Positions 42,846 to 55,068 of a stretch of DNA of 64,000 nt are shown here, piece by piece. The notes below the pieces were generated by a model that was not told the DNA's origin, did no database searches, and saw only the letters and a list, made by a program, of their open reading frames with translations. How positions within the stretch are numbered: the stretch's first letter is position 1; the number at the start of each line of letters is the position of its first letter. The position numbers were made by a program, and so were the translations under genes. The DNA lies in contig NC_047082.1 of the NCBI RefSeq assembly GCF_902459465.1, positions 930,001 through 994,000 on the forward strand, written 5' to 3'. This DNA comes from Asterias rubens (Eukaryota; Echinodermata; Asteroidea; Forcipulatida; Asteriidae).

Positions 42846-45800
42846 TTTTTAATTTATTTATTAATTTCTTTTTACCAAACCAATCCACAATCGTTCTGAC
42901 AAAATGTAATTACTCAGGGCAACGTCAAAATAAGTCGAACAAGAGGAAAAAACAGATACAAAGAAAGGGACGCTGTTCGTAATTGTTCATGTTTATTTTT
43001 AAGTCCAGCGTGTGTCACTCAGTCCCTATCATCATATGAGGCCGTCCGTTCGAATGATTGGATTAGTGACTTAGAATATAAATCAGATACTGGCATTGAA
43101 AACGTCTTCTTATTCAATAAATAAAAAGACACGTCAACTGCGCATCACTGATTCTCAAAACAAGCCCAGTTTTTATCGCCATCTTGTGAATCTAGTCGCC
43201 TTTGTGCCGTTAAGCCGCAACGGCGTATAAACTGGGGGATAACTGACCAGCTCTATCCCCGTCCTTCAACCCCCCCCCCCCCCTTCTCCAAATCCAGAAC
43301 CAGTTTTCAGGAAACCGCATCTTGTTTTGTTTTGTTTTGTTTGGTCGCCGAAAGAAGAAGGCAATCGCGGAAGGGACACCTGGTAGTTTCAAAGAGTTAT
43401 TTTCATTATCATAATAATTAGACTTAATTGATCTGGATGGGTGATGGGGGCTTTATTACGTGACTACGAGCTGAAGGCTGTTGTCCGGCTCGGGGAGGGG
43501 CTACCGACCGGGGTGGAGGGAGCTTGGGACGGGGTTACTGAGTCCAAGTGAAAGGTCGCTCTCTCGGTGTTAAACGGCCACCACTAAGTATGTTGACTTA
43601 AATTCACCCCGGTGTCGGGTTGAATTTCCAAGTGTATGACGTTAATGGTTCCGTGACTCTTTTAGAAAGGATATGAATACAGCTCGATGTCTCCGCTATT
43701 TTGAACATGTTCACAAGCTTAAAACCATGGAGATAGACTCTTAAACCACTGATCCTTGCTATTTGCTTAAAGGGGATCCGGTAAAACGACGAGAAAAGAG
43801 AAAGGTCCGCATGTCGATTGCGTATACAAAACCACTGGGAATGTCGCTTAAAAAGTCCAAACAATGGTGGAAAGGTCTCGATTTACGATATTTATAAGCA
43901 TGTGTGTGTACATCTGTGTCAGGGGATTCAGTGTGAGCCCCCCACCCCCGGCCAAACAATGCGGCGAATATGTAGCGCCCTCTTTTGAATCAACCTCATC
44001 CAGGCCTAATTTTACTCAAACAAAGTCTGCACCCAAGTTATTGCATATATATGACCCCTCCTCCACCCCACTGACGAAACCCCTGACCCCCCCCCCCCCC
44101 ACCCTCCATGTGACCCACACTACCACCCCCACTGCAAAAGGTCCCCTCTTACGGTGCTGTATACCCAAAACCTGTCTGTATATTTGCGGGTAAGGACATT
44201 GGGCCAGTCTAACCTAACCTTGTCTTTGCTTCATCATAGAGGGCGTAAGATGTCGTTCGATGAGTTGTTTGTAGACTGGTCCCATGCGCTGATAAAGACA
44301 GGTATTAGTTTGATACTTCTACGTCGGATTTAACTGCGAATCTCCATGATCTTGAAGGCATGTAAATGAATTCGAGGTCAAAGGTTATTTTGGACGTGGA
44401 CTCAAGGCAGATATCAGGCGTAACTTTGACGTCAGGTGATCAGGCTAAGTTGTTTGGTGCATCACACTGTGGCTCCCCAGTCTTCTAAACTTAAAACACC
44501 CCTGCACGACTAAACTGACCAGACTCCTTCATGAGAATTTATTTTTACTTATAAGGCCGTCGCAGTTTTATTCTTTTCGAAAAAAGTATAGGCCTAATAA
44601 GCAATGAAGCCATTTTAAAAATTTGAAAATTGCATATTTATGTAGTTTTTGGGGAATGATATGATAGATTGACTTTACAGGGGCATTTTATGTTTTGCGG
44701 CAGCCATTTTGAAAATTTGAAAAATTGCTTTTTATTATACAGGGCTTGTGGTCTGTGGCAGCCATTTTGAACATTTGAAAGTTGCTTAATAAATTACATA
44801 CTTTGTGTAGAACAATAAATTATAGTTTGACTAAACATGTGCATATGGTTTTCATTCCTATGCCCCCCCCCCCCCCCCACACACACCAGTTGTAACTGAT
44901 TGAATTGGGCATTATGGTTTTATTCAACAAAATGACCAACACGTGGGTGTTGATTTCTTGGAAGGCCAGCTCGCCCCAATAACCCTGCCGTCGTTCGGCG
45001 CTCTCCGCCCACGTCTAAACCCGAGCCACTGCGGGTGGTGCAACACGATCCGACGGAGTGTACTCGGACACCATGCGTGCACGAAGTCTGTTTAAAGTTA
45101 AGTACTGTCACGAGCATTTAAAACCTTTCTCTTGAAGATGAGCAGAGTATACTGTTCGAAACGTCGATATCACACCTGCTCTTTTCAGAGCCAACACTCC
45201 CACTAAAAAGAATTACACATGGTAGTACCCGCAAGTTTAGTTTCTTCCTATTTATCCACACCATGCAAAGCTTCAAACAGTACTCATTTTAATCTATTGG
45301 TTCATCTAAAACCAAATAATGCTTTAGAAGTTCTGCATGCACTGTTTGGAAATTTTTGATCTATATGCTGAAGTAGTTCCTTTAAATGATTGTAATTCTT
45401 ATGTCATTTAAACTTATTGATTCGTCTAAAACAAATTAATGCTTTAGGAGTTCTTGTCCGGTTTCTTGGAGTCTAGTTGGTTGTTTTGCATGCCCACCTG
45501 TTGTCATGCCTCCTTGCTAGGAAACATGCCTATGTCCACTTCTTTGATTTAATGGACTTAATAATGTCCTGCACTCTTGATTTCTTTTATGCGGAACCAA
45601 TGTCACGGAGATACTACGTTTTTTGATGGGAGCTTTTCGTGCGATTAACGACATTGGACAATGGGGATCAACGTCGTTCATTGACACGATTTGTCGCTTG
45701 AGCAAAATTAAATTTAATAGGGTCAACTTTACGACTTGTCTGAATAAATTTGGGTGTTTGGGTAAAGAAAATATGGATAAAAGAAAACCCCAACCAGCAA

Positions 45801-46259
45801 GTGTTTTTTGTTTGGTTGGAAGGCCAGTCCCCTCCGCCGCATTTCGCTCCGCTCTCCCCCGCGACGCACCGCGGTGCGGCGCCACATGATCCAAATTGTT
45901 CCCCGGACTTTGGGCGTACGAGGTGAAGTTGAAGCTATAAAATTTAACTACATGCCATGCTAAACATTCGTGGTCTTAAATTTCTGGTTATCATCTTGCA
46001 TTAATAAACCGTCGCTTGAGGAAAGACCTTTATTATTATTATTTTCTTTTTGCATCGTGTACGTTTCTTCGTTTTTTAAAACGAAGACAGTTCCAAACAA
46101 AGTTGATCCCAAAGACCGTAATGCCCTCGGGCGATATGAGTCTTACGAGAAACGTGATATCACCGCTTATACAACAATCTGGCGGCTGTGTGTTTGTAGT
46201 GGGTGGTGATGTTTAATGTTACGGTACATTAATACTGACTTGCTTTCTCGGTGTAACAG
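42846..46259. other. Gene-poor stretch
   Basis: No coding exon recognised. Holds poly-C tracts (about 43269, 44088, 44864), three degenerate repeats of gcagccattttgaaaatttg (44600-44790), a GAAACG hairpin copy (45130-45175), and two diverged copies of a ggaaggccag... GC-rich repeat (44955-45075 and 45820-45900). Confidence 0.5.
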
Positions 46260-46649
46260 TTAAAGGAACACGTTGCCTTGGATCGGGTCGAGTTGGTCTT
46301 TGAGCAGCGTTCTTTAACCGTTTGTTATCAAATTAATCGATATGGTTAGAAAGATGTTGTAAAAGTAGAATACAATGATCTACACAATTAACAAATATGC
46401 CTCGAAATTGCACGGTTTTCTTTTTACCTCGTCGACTAACACGTTCGGCCATTTATGGGAGTCAAATTTTTGACTCCCATAAACGGCCGACCGTGTGAGT
46501 TCGCGACGTAAAATGAAAACCGTGCAATTTTAAGTGATACTTGTGTGGATCATTATATTCTACTTTTAAAACATCTTGCTAACCATATGCATTTCATAAC
46601 AAACGGTTTCAAACGCTCTCGTCCGATCCAAGGCAACGTGTTCCTTTAA
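46260..46649. mobile_element. TTAA MITE family 2
   Basis: TTAA at both ends; TIRs aaaggaacacgttgccttgg and ccaaggcaacgtgttccttt. The arms run inward over most of the ~390 bp to a perfect palindrome around ttatgggagtcaaatttttg at the centre. Confidence 0.85.
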
Positions 46650-46818
46650 GACACAGGGGTGGATTTCAAAAAGTATTATGACTAGTCTTTTCTTGAGTTA
46701 GGACGTGTTACCTAACCTAACTTGTCCTATCTTAGGACTAGCCTTATTAGTTTTCAATAGCTTCTGATGAGTCCTAGGACTAGTCCCAAGTTAGGACTAT
46801 CTTTGAGAAATCGACCTG

Positions 46819-46966
46819 ATACTTCACGGAGTCTTGCCTCAATGTCCCCTGGTCATTGCCTTGGTGCCCTCTAAAATGCTCTTTCCTCATAGGGAGCCCT
46901 TACCTTTACAAAGGAGAAAATGACTTGGTGCCCTTGCCCTTTAAAAAACGAAGCATACATGTATGT
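46819..46966. repeat. Dispersed 'gtgcccttgccctttaa' repeat, copy 2
   Basis: Same sequence as 3680-3850 and in the same orientation. Preceded directly by a 'cctaggactagtcccaag' repeat (46655-46818) shared with 18395-18690. Confidence 0.6.
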
Positions 46967-47573
46967 GAAGTGATACAAATAAAAGATTGCTTCACCCTGG
47001 GAAAAAGTGAAACACCTCACCCCTCCACCCTACCCCCCCCCCCCCCCCCCCCCTCCACCCTACCCTCCCTCCCAAGCCAGCCACCGGACTTGTTCACACC
47101 ACCCCTCGACGACGAGCACTCGAATTTCGAGAATTGCGGTTAAACTTTTGTATACGTTGATTGTTTGTAGAGATTGTGCACGTGTTGTACCCTTAACTTC
47201 TTGCATGTTGGACTTTACCCACAGTGCGCACTTCAGACCGTGTTTCTCACAGTTGTAATATATAGGTGACGATATTGTATTTAAAGTCGGCTTTGAGAAA
47301 TGCATGGGAATCAAATAGCAATCTCTACAAAAATTGGTTTATTGGTTTAGTAAAAACATTTCAAAAGTCACAGCAAAACGTCGAATTGTATTTGAATTAC
47401 AAACATTATATAAAATAGTGGCTATGGAACTGTATACTGATTAGGAATAATACAAGTTTCACGAACTACTAATGGACTTGGTAAAAATTACTTTCGTTTT
47501 CGTGAAAGATGTTCAAGGGTTAAATACTTTGGTCGTGACCCCGCAGAAAATTCCAGATTAAATCAGCTTCAAT

Positions 47574-47711
47574 ATGGGACCTTTTAGGACGCTAGGTGGC
47601 AGCAGGTTACCAGGTAAATCCATTGTTCTTCACGTGCCGAGAACAACGTAAACAGTGGACATTTACCTGGTAAGTCTGCTGTTGCCACCTACCATTCCAA
47701 AGTCTCCCATT
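47574..47711. mobile_element. MITE with gctaggtggcagcag inverted ends, copy 2
   Basis: Left arm gacgctaggtggcagcaggt, right arm acctggtaagtctgctgttg...ccacctacc. Partner of 14531-14667. Confidence 0.7.
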
Positions 47712-49700
47712 GTCAATCATTTCGTTTCATAAAAGCTTTTTTATATGTCCTTGACGTGGCATTTTTCTCATACTCAAAGCCAACTTAGAAAAGTTTACCC
47801 AGACTATATTGACACGTCATCGAGTGAAATGAAAGAATAACCCATATTAATTGTCTCTCTCCTCCAAATGAAACAAAAAAATCATCAAATAAAGTCTCCG
47901 CAGTGAAGTTAAAAATCAAAACCAACAACCTACCCACTTGTTGGCCGAATAATGTCAACACTTCAGCGGGTGAAAGGGCCAAAGTCTACGGCGTTGTTCC
48001 GACGGACCCCGGTGCTCGCAAATACCCCTCGGACAAAAGAATAAGCGAACCTATAGTCTATTTTTAAAAATTTGTGCGCGGAAGTTTTTTTTTTGCAAAG
48101 CGGCTAATTAGTAAAGTAGTCAATCCAAAAATAGACAACCCTTGTAATGGGGTGGCATGCGTGGATGCAATTACAACAAAACAAGCTCGTTTGAGAATAT
48201 GCTGACAACTGTAATTAGTTTTAAGTGATTAATTAATGATCATACACCGTGAAAACGGTTCACCTTTGATAAAAAGTTTACGCTGACGGACGGCTATTTT
48301 TAGCATTATGCTAAAAAAAAAATAGCCTATAGCTCTAGGCCCTAGCTTTCTTTCTTTTTTTATTCAGAATGTTAATTGTCATCCCTTAGATATATAGGCA
48401 AACCGCCGAACTTTAACCCCCACAAACGTTCACAAATTGAAGTGATCCAGTTTACGTTACGGGCACACAAAAATAATTTTGAAAAATCGAAAAACAGTTT
48501 ATTAAGTTTTGTCGCTGCCAAAAATAGTTATTGGCCAGACGTTTCGAACCTTAACTGAGTCCTTCCAGCAAAGTTTTGTCACTGTGATCTTTTCTTAAAC
48601 CGATTGCCGCAACCAAAATAAGCAAAGACGGAATTTGAAGCTGGAAAATGAAAGGGCAAACCCTGAACTGTGCCTTGGAGAAGATTTCGGAATTATGTAG
48701 ATGGCGGTCAGGTTGGTGTATGTCTTGCCTCGGCGTCCACCTCTTGGCACTGGTTCGAATCCTACCGGGGCACCGTGTTAATGGGTTTTCAGTCCCTACT
48801 TGGCTGCGTGGGTTTTCCCTGGAATAAATCTCTGGGGTTTTACTCCCACATCTTAAACTGAAACTTCTTCATTGTCTTCTTTCTCCTCGTTTAGCACTAA
48901 TTAGAGCGTTGCGAATACTCATCCGCCCCCCCCCCCACACAGGCTAAAACGGAGAAAAACAAACGAACAAAATAGAAAACTACAAAAATAATAAGACAAT
49001 TCCTGGACTGTACCCAATTTCTGCTTCGTTCCATCAACTCAAATGTTAAACCCTTTTTTTCACCCAATGCAGGTTTCTCAACTGCCTAATGACAGAATAG
49101 GATCATGGAGTTAGAAGGATCTTATGTACAGTTGCGCTGGAAATACTTCCGTGTGGAGACCATGTTATGTCGAACTTCACCACTCCGAGCGGGTGTAGAC
49201 GAAGCGCTTCGACGGGGATGTGAACCATCCAGCGGTCGGTAAATTCACCCAATATCAAATCAACCTTTTCTGCGCCTTCCGTTCTTTTCTTACAGTTTTG
49301 TGGTGCGAAAATGTTCCAAGAGTCGTCGTCAGAGTGGGAAAGTTGGGGGAATAGTCTCGGTGTAACACTTATGAATTTTATCTAAAACTCTTTTAGATTG
49401 AAACTTAAAACATGACGTCACCGGAGTATAAAATCACATAAGTCTTAAAATTCCTGCAAAGGTAATAATTTTGCACCAGTCAAAAGCTCAAATTCAATGT
49501 CATTTTTGTTGAAAGACTCTATTAGAAAATGAGTGGATCACACAATTTGACTTTGTAGTCCCTCTTTAATAAACGTTTTTCATACAGTGGACACCCGCCT
49601 TTTTCTCAAACAGTATGCACGTCTTCTTCTTGTTTGTTGGTGTTTTGGTTTTGTTTGTTTTTCTATCAACGCATGTCAACAGCTTCGAGTAGCTCCGACA
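47712..49700. other. Gene-poor stretch with a SINE-like repeat
   Basis: A tRNA-like box B (ggttcgaatcctaccgg) and its body lie at 48690-48860, with a reverse copy at 52140-52275. The remaining sequence (47712-48640, 48900-49700) is non-repetitive here and shows no exon I can defend. Confidence 0.5.
48690..48860 (+). mobile_element. SINE-like repeat
   Basis: Contains actggttcgaatcctaccgg followed by cagtccctacttggctgcgt and gggttttactcccacatctt. Matched in reverse by 52140-52275 (ctcacatct/gatgtggg and gcgggattcgaacaggg). Confidence 0.55.
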
Positions 49701-49719
49701 TACAGTGCCGGTCACACTG

Positions 49720-50130
49720 AACAACACCTCCGACCGTGTAAACCCACGTTCAACGGGTCAACATTAAGCCGCGTGGATCTGTTCGTGCGACGTGTAAAAA
49801 AAAAAAAAAAGACGAGCACGAGAACACGGTGTTGTCACTTCGCGGACGGGCAGCCGCCGGCCGTCAATCGACGCAACATCCCGGGCCGGGGTCCGGGGGT
49901 TAGCCCGGCCACGTGCCCGTTCATTCAACTCACTAATCGGTGATCCGCTCCCGCTGTATTAACTGTCACGTTCACCGTAGACCGGGATGTTTGGACTACA
50001 TGGCACGCGACCCTGCATTGTTGAAGTACGGAAGCTGAAGCTGTTCTAAACAATTATCTTTCCGGCTCGTCGAGAGGGGCGCATGGGTCTTATCAGAGGT
50101 GAGACCCCCGGGACGCGTGACGATAGCACC
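49720..50130. promoter_or_regulatory. CpG-rich block, candidate promoter
   Basis: The densest CpG region in the window (for example gacgggcagccgccggccgt and catcccgggccggggtccgg). No repeat match and no long reading frame. A transcription start or regulatory element is inferred from composition alone. Confidence 0.35.
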
Positions 50131-50426
50131 CCCTTCTCGATACGGGATAAACCATGGGATCCTACACCAGTGCTGCCAGTTATGACATATCAGTTGTTGA
50201 ATGATAGATGAAGATTTAATCACGGTGGTTAAAATGTCATAATTTGATGTAAATTTGATTGTTCCCCGGGGAGTGTCACAGACGTGGCGGCGGTGGGTTG
50301 TTTGGGGGTAAGGGGTCCCAGAGGTGTCGTGGCGTGGACGTGTGCTTGGCTCGTTAGGTAATCTTTGAGGCCAACCATTTTTTTTTTTTGAGGTTTTCCT
50401 GACCAATGTCAGCAAAAACATCCCTC

Positions 50427-50592
50427 AACTTCAGGCCTGTATGCTTCGGGCACCAAGGCATTTTCTCTTTGGTAAAGGGCACCCTATGAGGGAAATGAGA
50501 AAATTTCTTCTGGAGAATTTCAAGGGCACTAAGGCAATGATCAAAGGGCATGGATGTAATCGCCTTCGTGGCCTCCGTGAAGTATCACGCCT
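50427..50592. repeat. Dispersed 'gggcaccaaggcatttt' repeat, copy 3
   Basis: Inverted relative to 3680-3850; ends ggcctccgtgaagtatcacg. Confidence 0.65.
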
Positions 50593-51358
50593 GCAACTTC
50601 ATTAACACGCATTCAAATTCACGCATTTCTTTTTTTCATCGACTCAAACTAAATATCTTTTTAGTTTTTATGCATTCAATTTCATTTTCGCGCGCACATG
50701 ATTTTGTTTCTCACTTAGATTTATAGTTAAAGATAGATGACGAATCTAAAAGAACCAATCTCTTGTATATAGTTGTGGTAAACATTGGTTATGCTGGATC
50801 CTTGGTTATGCATCGGTTATTCGAGTCAGCCTGACCCGTAAATGGGTCAGAGCCAGCTGGAATCCGGCTCAATTTAAACTCGGGAATTTTCATTGTTTTA
50901 TAGAAATGGCATTGTAATAAATATCTATAACTGTTACAGTAAAACACTTCAAGTGCAAATTATTTAAATATCAAAACAATGTTCAATGAAGTCACAATTC
51001 AAATACATGGGTCTCTTGATTTGTGTACGGAAAATGTTCAGTTCCTAAATTTTGATGATATTAAATCAAAAGTGGAATGAATTTGACCTTTGACTGAAGC
51101 AACCCCCCCCCCCCCCTTTTTGGAATGTACACATCTGTGTTTTTTATTACTATCCAATGACGTCATGTTTCAATTTACGTTTGAACATTGACAACAATTT
51201 TAACGTGAGGATTTTTGTTCATATTGACTCGATCAATTGGAAAATGAGTGAGTCACAGATCTGAATTTGATCTTTGAATTTATATAACACTATTGTACCT
51301 AATCATCAATCCGGAACATTCAAACCTGCAGTACCAAGGAACATTTGTAAAATGATTT

Positions 51359-51742
51359 TTAAAGGCAGTGGACACTATTGGTAATTATCAAAGACTAGCC
51401 TTCACAGTTGGTATATCTCAACATATGCATAAAATAACTAACCTGTGAAAATTTGAGCTCAATCGGTTATCGAAGTTGCGAGATATTAATGACAGAAAAA
51501 ATACCATTGTGACACGAAGTTATGTGCGTTTAGATGGTTGATTTCGAGACCTCAAGTTCTAAATCTGAGGTTTCGAAATCAAATTCTTGGAAAATTTTCT
51601 TTCTCGAAAACTATGGCACTTCAGAGGGAGCCGTTTCTCACAATGTTTTATACCATCAACCTCTCCCCATTACTCGTCACCAAGAAAGGTTTTATTCTAA
51701 TAATTATTTTGAGTAATTACCAATAGTGTCCAGTGCCTTTAA
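51359..51742 (-). mobile_element. TTAA MITE family 1, full-length
   Basis: Intact TTAA ends and TIRs, central gagacctca/tgaggtttc inverted repeat. One of the best preserved copies in the window. Confidence 0.85.
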
Positions 51743-51896
51743 GAACTTCTGTCTTGTTCTACAGTACTTGTAATATGTTGAAGAGTAAAAATAAAAAATA
51801 AAAAAATCGATTCGATTTGAGCATTTGCACCCATTTAAGTATGCGAGTTTGTTCAAAATAGATGTTAAATTTGCATCGGGAATGAAAAATATTAAT

Positions 51897-52030
51897 TTTG
51901 TTTTTTACCCATTACACCGATGTGTGTTAGCACTGTGTACTCAGTACTTGCCCGGTTGGGATTCGAACCCACGACCTTTGCAATTTTAGAGCAGTGTTAA
52001 ACTAACTGGGCAACCAAGATTGCCCGGTAG
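51897..52030 (-). mobile_element. tRNA-derived SINE
   Basis: On the minus strand a tRNA-like head with box B gtgggttcgaatcccaaccg, then tail catcggtgtaatgggtaaaa. Relatives at 37095-37235, 54238-54350 and a tail fragment at about 60355-60440. Confidence 0.6.
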
Positions 52031-52139
52031 CTAGAGGCAGTTCCAGTTTGTTTCACCTTTAATGTCAAGACATTCAAATGACTTGCTTATTCATTTACTC
52101 CAAAATCACAGATACACATTGAGAAAATGTTCAGTTTTA

Positions 52140-52275
52140 GATGTGGGAGGAAAACTTTAATTAATGGGGAAACCCACGCAGTCAGGTAGAGACTTAAAAC
52201 AATCAACATTCAAGTCCCCAGTGCGGGATTCGAACAGGGGTCCACAGAGATGAAAGGCCTGGTCCCCGTTGATCT
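52140..52275 (-). mobile_element. SINE-like repeat, reverse copy
   Basis: Reverse of 48690-48860: gatgtgggaggaaaac, ggggaaacccacgcagtcag, then gcgggattcgaacagggg. Confidence 0.55.
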
Positions 52276-52311
52276 ACATAGGAAAACTTTACTGCTGTTT
52301 TCCCAAAACTT

Positions 52312-52550
52312 GGCCCAATTTCATAGAGCTGCTAAGCACAAAAATTTGCTCAGCATTAAATTTCTTCCTTGATAAAAACAGGATTACCAACCAAATTCCC
52401 ATTTGTTGCATATTGCTTGTTACTGGTACTCAGCTGTTGTTTACTTATCCTGAAAATCACGTGGAAATTTGGTTGGTAATCTTGTTTTTATCAAGGAAGA
52501 AATTTCATGCTAAGCAAATTGTTATGCTAAGCAGCTCTATGAAATTGGGC
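52312..52550. mobile_element. Inverted-repeat element with gcccaatttcatagagctgc ends
   Basis: The outer arms are exact inverted copies over about 20 bp. Inner arms repeat aaatttcttccttgataaaa and tttttatcaaggaagaaatt. Best preserved member of the family at 6475-6723. Confidence 0.8.
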
Positions 52551-52628
52551 TCTGGTGCAGACTACTTCCATTCAGAAGATCATGAATGTTTCACAATCAT
52601 TTTGCTATCCCGGAAAAACAAGTAAGTG

Positions 52629-53012
52629 TTAAGCGTCTGGACACTATTGGTAATTGTCAAAGACCAGTCTTCTCACTTGGTGTATCTCAACATATGCATA
52701 AAATAACACACCTAATAATATGGTCATCGAAGTTACGAGATAATAATGAAAGAAAAAAACACCCTTGTCACACCCTTGTCACACGAAGTTGTGTGCTTTC
52801 AGATGCTTGATTTCGAGACCCCAAAGTTTAATTCTGAGGTCTTGAAATCAAATTCTTGGAAATATACTTCTTTCTCGAAAAAACGTTAATTCAGAGGTAG
52901 CCGTTTCTCACAATGTTTTATACTATCAACAGCTCCCCATTACTCGTTACCAAGTAAAGTTTTATGCTAATAATTATTTTGACTAATTACCAATAGTGTA
53001 CACTGCCTTTAA
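52629..53012 (-). mobile_element. TTAA MITE family 1, full-length
   Basis: TTAA at both ends. A small internal tandem duplication (acccttgtcacacccttgtc) is private to this copy. Confidence 0.85.
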
Positions 53013-53389
53013 AGCATGGACAAACATTAACCATATTTTTAAAATGGCGTCTTAAAGTTGTATAGAGGGATTTGGTATGGGCGTCCGTATGCCAATCCAT
53101 TTTTATTCATTTGAATGGTTAAAAATAATTATCTGCATCGCCAACCAGATTCTGTACTTCTACGGGTTGCAGGTGGTTAGAAATAATATGCAAAACTACA
53201 ACTATCATAAAACTGCATTGTCTAAAACCTGACTCTTTGACTATACATCACTGTTCTACATTTACACACACCATCACAAACCATATTGCCACAAAAGCTT
53301 CTCATTATCATAATTATTCATTTTTTTATGTTAAAAAGTTCGTACTTAAAATTTATTGTTTGAGCGCGGAGCATGCGAGGCCGAAAAAG

Positions 53390-53705
53390 ATATATATACG
53401 GGTTGGAGTTTTCCATGTTGTTTGGGAATAATTGTTTTTGTTCTGTTTGGTGCAAACTGCATAATTATTTGCTGGTACCTCAAACCGAAGCGGGTTTAGT
53501 CCAATCGGTGTAATTTGTGATATCGTTTCACACTTTCTTCTTCATTCCACTGAAAGGGAGACGAAGAAGAAGTCATCTTGTTCGTTCTGGGAGCTTCAAT
53601 TTTGCATCATCCTCTAGACAACAGAACTCCACAGGTTTTTGTGTCCCAACTCTGCCATTCAAGTTCCAACAACCATTTCGGAATTATCAAAACCATTCAA
53701 CACAG
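53390..53705 (+). promoter_or_regulatory. Candidate promoter and 5' non-coding exon
   Basis: A TATA-like run (gatatatatacggg, 53389-53402) with GC-rich sequence just upstream is followed about 300 bp later by a consensus donor, ACAG/GTAAGT, at 53705/53706. The frame between is open but has no ATG, so a 5' UTR exon of a gene whose coding part lies beyond the window is possible. No coding exon downstream was identified. Confidence 0.3.
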
Positions 53706-54237
53706 GTAAGTCGCAAGTCACTTTTCTGCAATCTGGTTATTTCGCTGTTCAAATTACTTGGGATTTACCCGCTCAAACTTACGAATAAAAACGGCTGGTA
53801 TTTCGGGAAATCGCCTGGTTGTAAATTCAAGTTTAGTTTGATAATTTAAAAAACACAAAATGTGTACTGGCATACCGGCAGATGTACCATCAATGTCATA
53901 CATAGGGCTCCATAAGGCGTAGGCCTACTTAATAATAATTATGGGCAACAAAAAATGATATTGCTATCATGGAAAAAATAATTACATGCCCTTATATACC
54001 CGTCTATTGAAATAATATACTGGTAAGATATTTTCTTCGTTAAATCACAACAGCAAATTGTTATAGCTGGTATATTTATACGTGCATTGCTCTTCTTTTT
54101 GCTATTTTGCTATAAAATGATATGTTTTCGTTTTTACTTGTTTATGCCTCTGAAGAAGGTCTGGTTTGGCTCGAAAGCTATACGGCCATCTACCCTACTA
54201 GTTTTATATAATATATACATTTAGAATATCATGTGTT

Positions 54238-54350
54238 TTTCGCCCCTTACACCGATGTGTATAAAGCACTGTATACTCGGTACTTTCCCGAGTTGTATGA
54301 ACAAATAATAAATAGGTCTTTTACTTGGATGGGATTCGAACAAAAAACCT
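54238..54350 (-). mobile_element. tRNA-derived SINE fragment
   Basis: gccccttacaccgatgtgta, then a box-B-like gggattcgaac on the plus strand. Same family as 51897-52030. Confidence 0.5.
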
Positions 54351-54902
54351 TTACCAGAACTGTTTGTCGTACAGATAGTGGTGCTGCTTTGTTTGCAAAA
54401 CATTTTAGTGGCCAGACAAGTTAGGTGGAGTTTGCGGTAACACCCTTTGTAAAAGAAATTTAGTCGTGTTAGTTCTTAAAAAACCGGTGGTTTGCAACTC
54501 AACGTTTCGATCAGTAAGCTCTGATCATCTTCAGGACTGACGATCTATAGCAATGTCTGGCTGGAAATTTCGACAAAGACTCTGCTAGGGTCGAAACGTC
54601 AGGGCATTAACTATTTTTCTTAACATTCGGTCCTGTCGGTTGGTATGCAGTTTGCTAACTCTATAATGCTCATTTGTAATTACTTACTTAACCATTATTT
54701 CTTCGGCTGGTTGGCAGAAACACTCTGGTTATAGGTACACAAACGCAGATTTGTTTTTATAACAATTTAAATTAGCTAATCGAAAAACAAAAACACCGAG
54801 AGACCCCGCCCCGAAATGCGTTTCAATGCCTTTGAAGACCGACCGCGCGGACGCCGCTCTAGAAGCAAGTCAGTCAAAATGCAGCTCTACGGATTCGATG
54901 AT

Positions 54903-55068
54903 GGAGGCAACGAGGACGATTGCCTCCATGCCCCCTGGTCATTGCCTTGTTGCCCTTGAAATGCTCCAATAGATTATTTACAATTCCTCTGCAAAGGGTG
55001 CCCTTACCAAAAAGAAGATGCCTTGGTGCCCTTGCTCTTTCCTTTCTAAAAATGAAGCATACAGGCCT
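54903..55068. repeat. Dispersed 'gtgcccttg' repeat, copy 4
   Basis: gaggcaacgaggacgattgc start, tggtcattgccttgttgccc centre; same orientation as 3680-3850. Confidence 0.65.

Larger units (their letters stand above)
50593..53389. other. Repeat-filled gene-poor stretch
   Basis: Two TTAA MITEs, a tRNA-derived SINE, a second SINE-like repeat in reverse, and one inverted-repeat element occupy most of 51359-53012. 50600-51350 and 53013-53340 show nothing recognisable apart from a C15 tract at about 51102. Confidence 0.55.

Noticed and set aside
44920-45117. Minus-strand frame with a related GC-rich sequence at 45820-45900
   Set aside because: The two are diverged copies of a repeat in different contexts; the frames are not conserved.
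53517-53849. Coding exon at the 53.5 kb open frame
   Set aside because: No ATG in frame before the donor, Arg/Ser-rich low-complexity translation, no family resemblance. Kept only as a possible 5' UTR exon.
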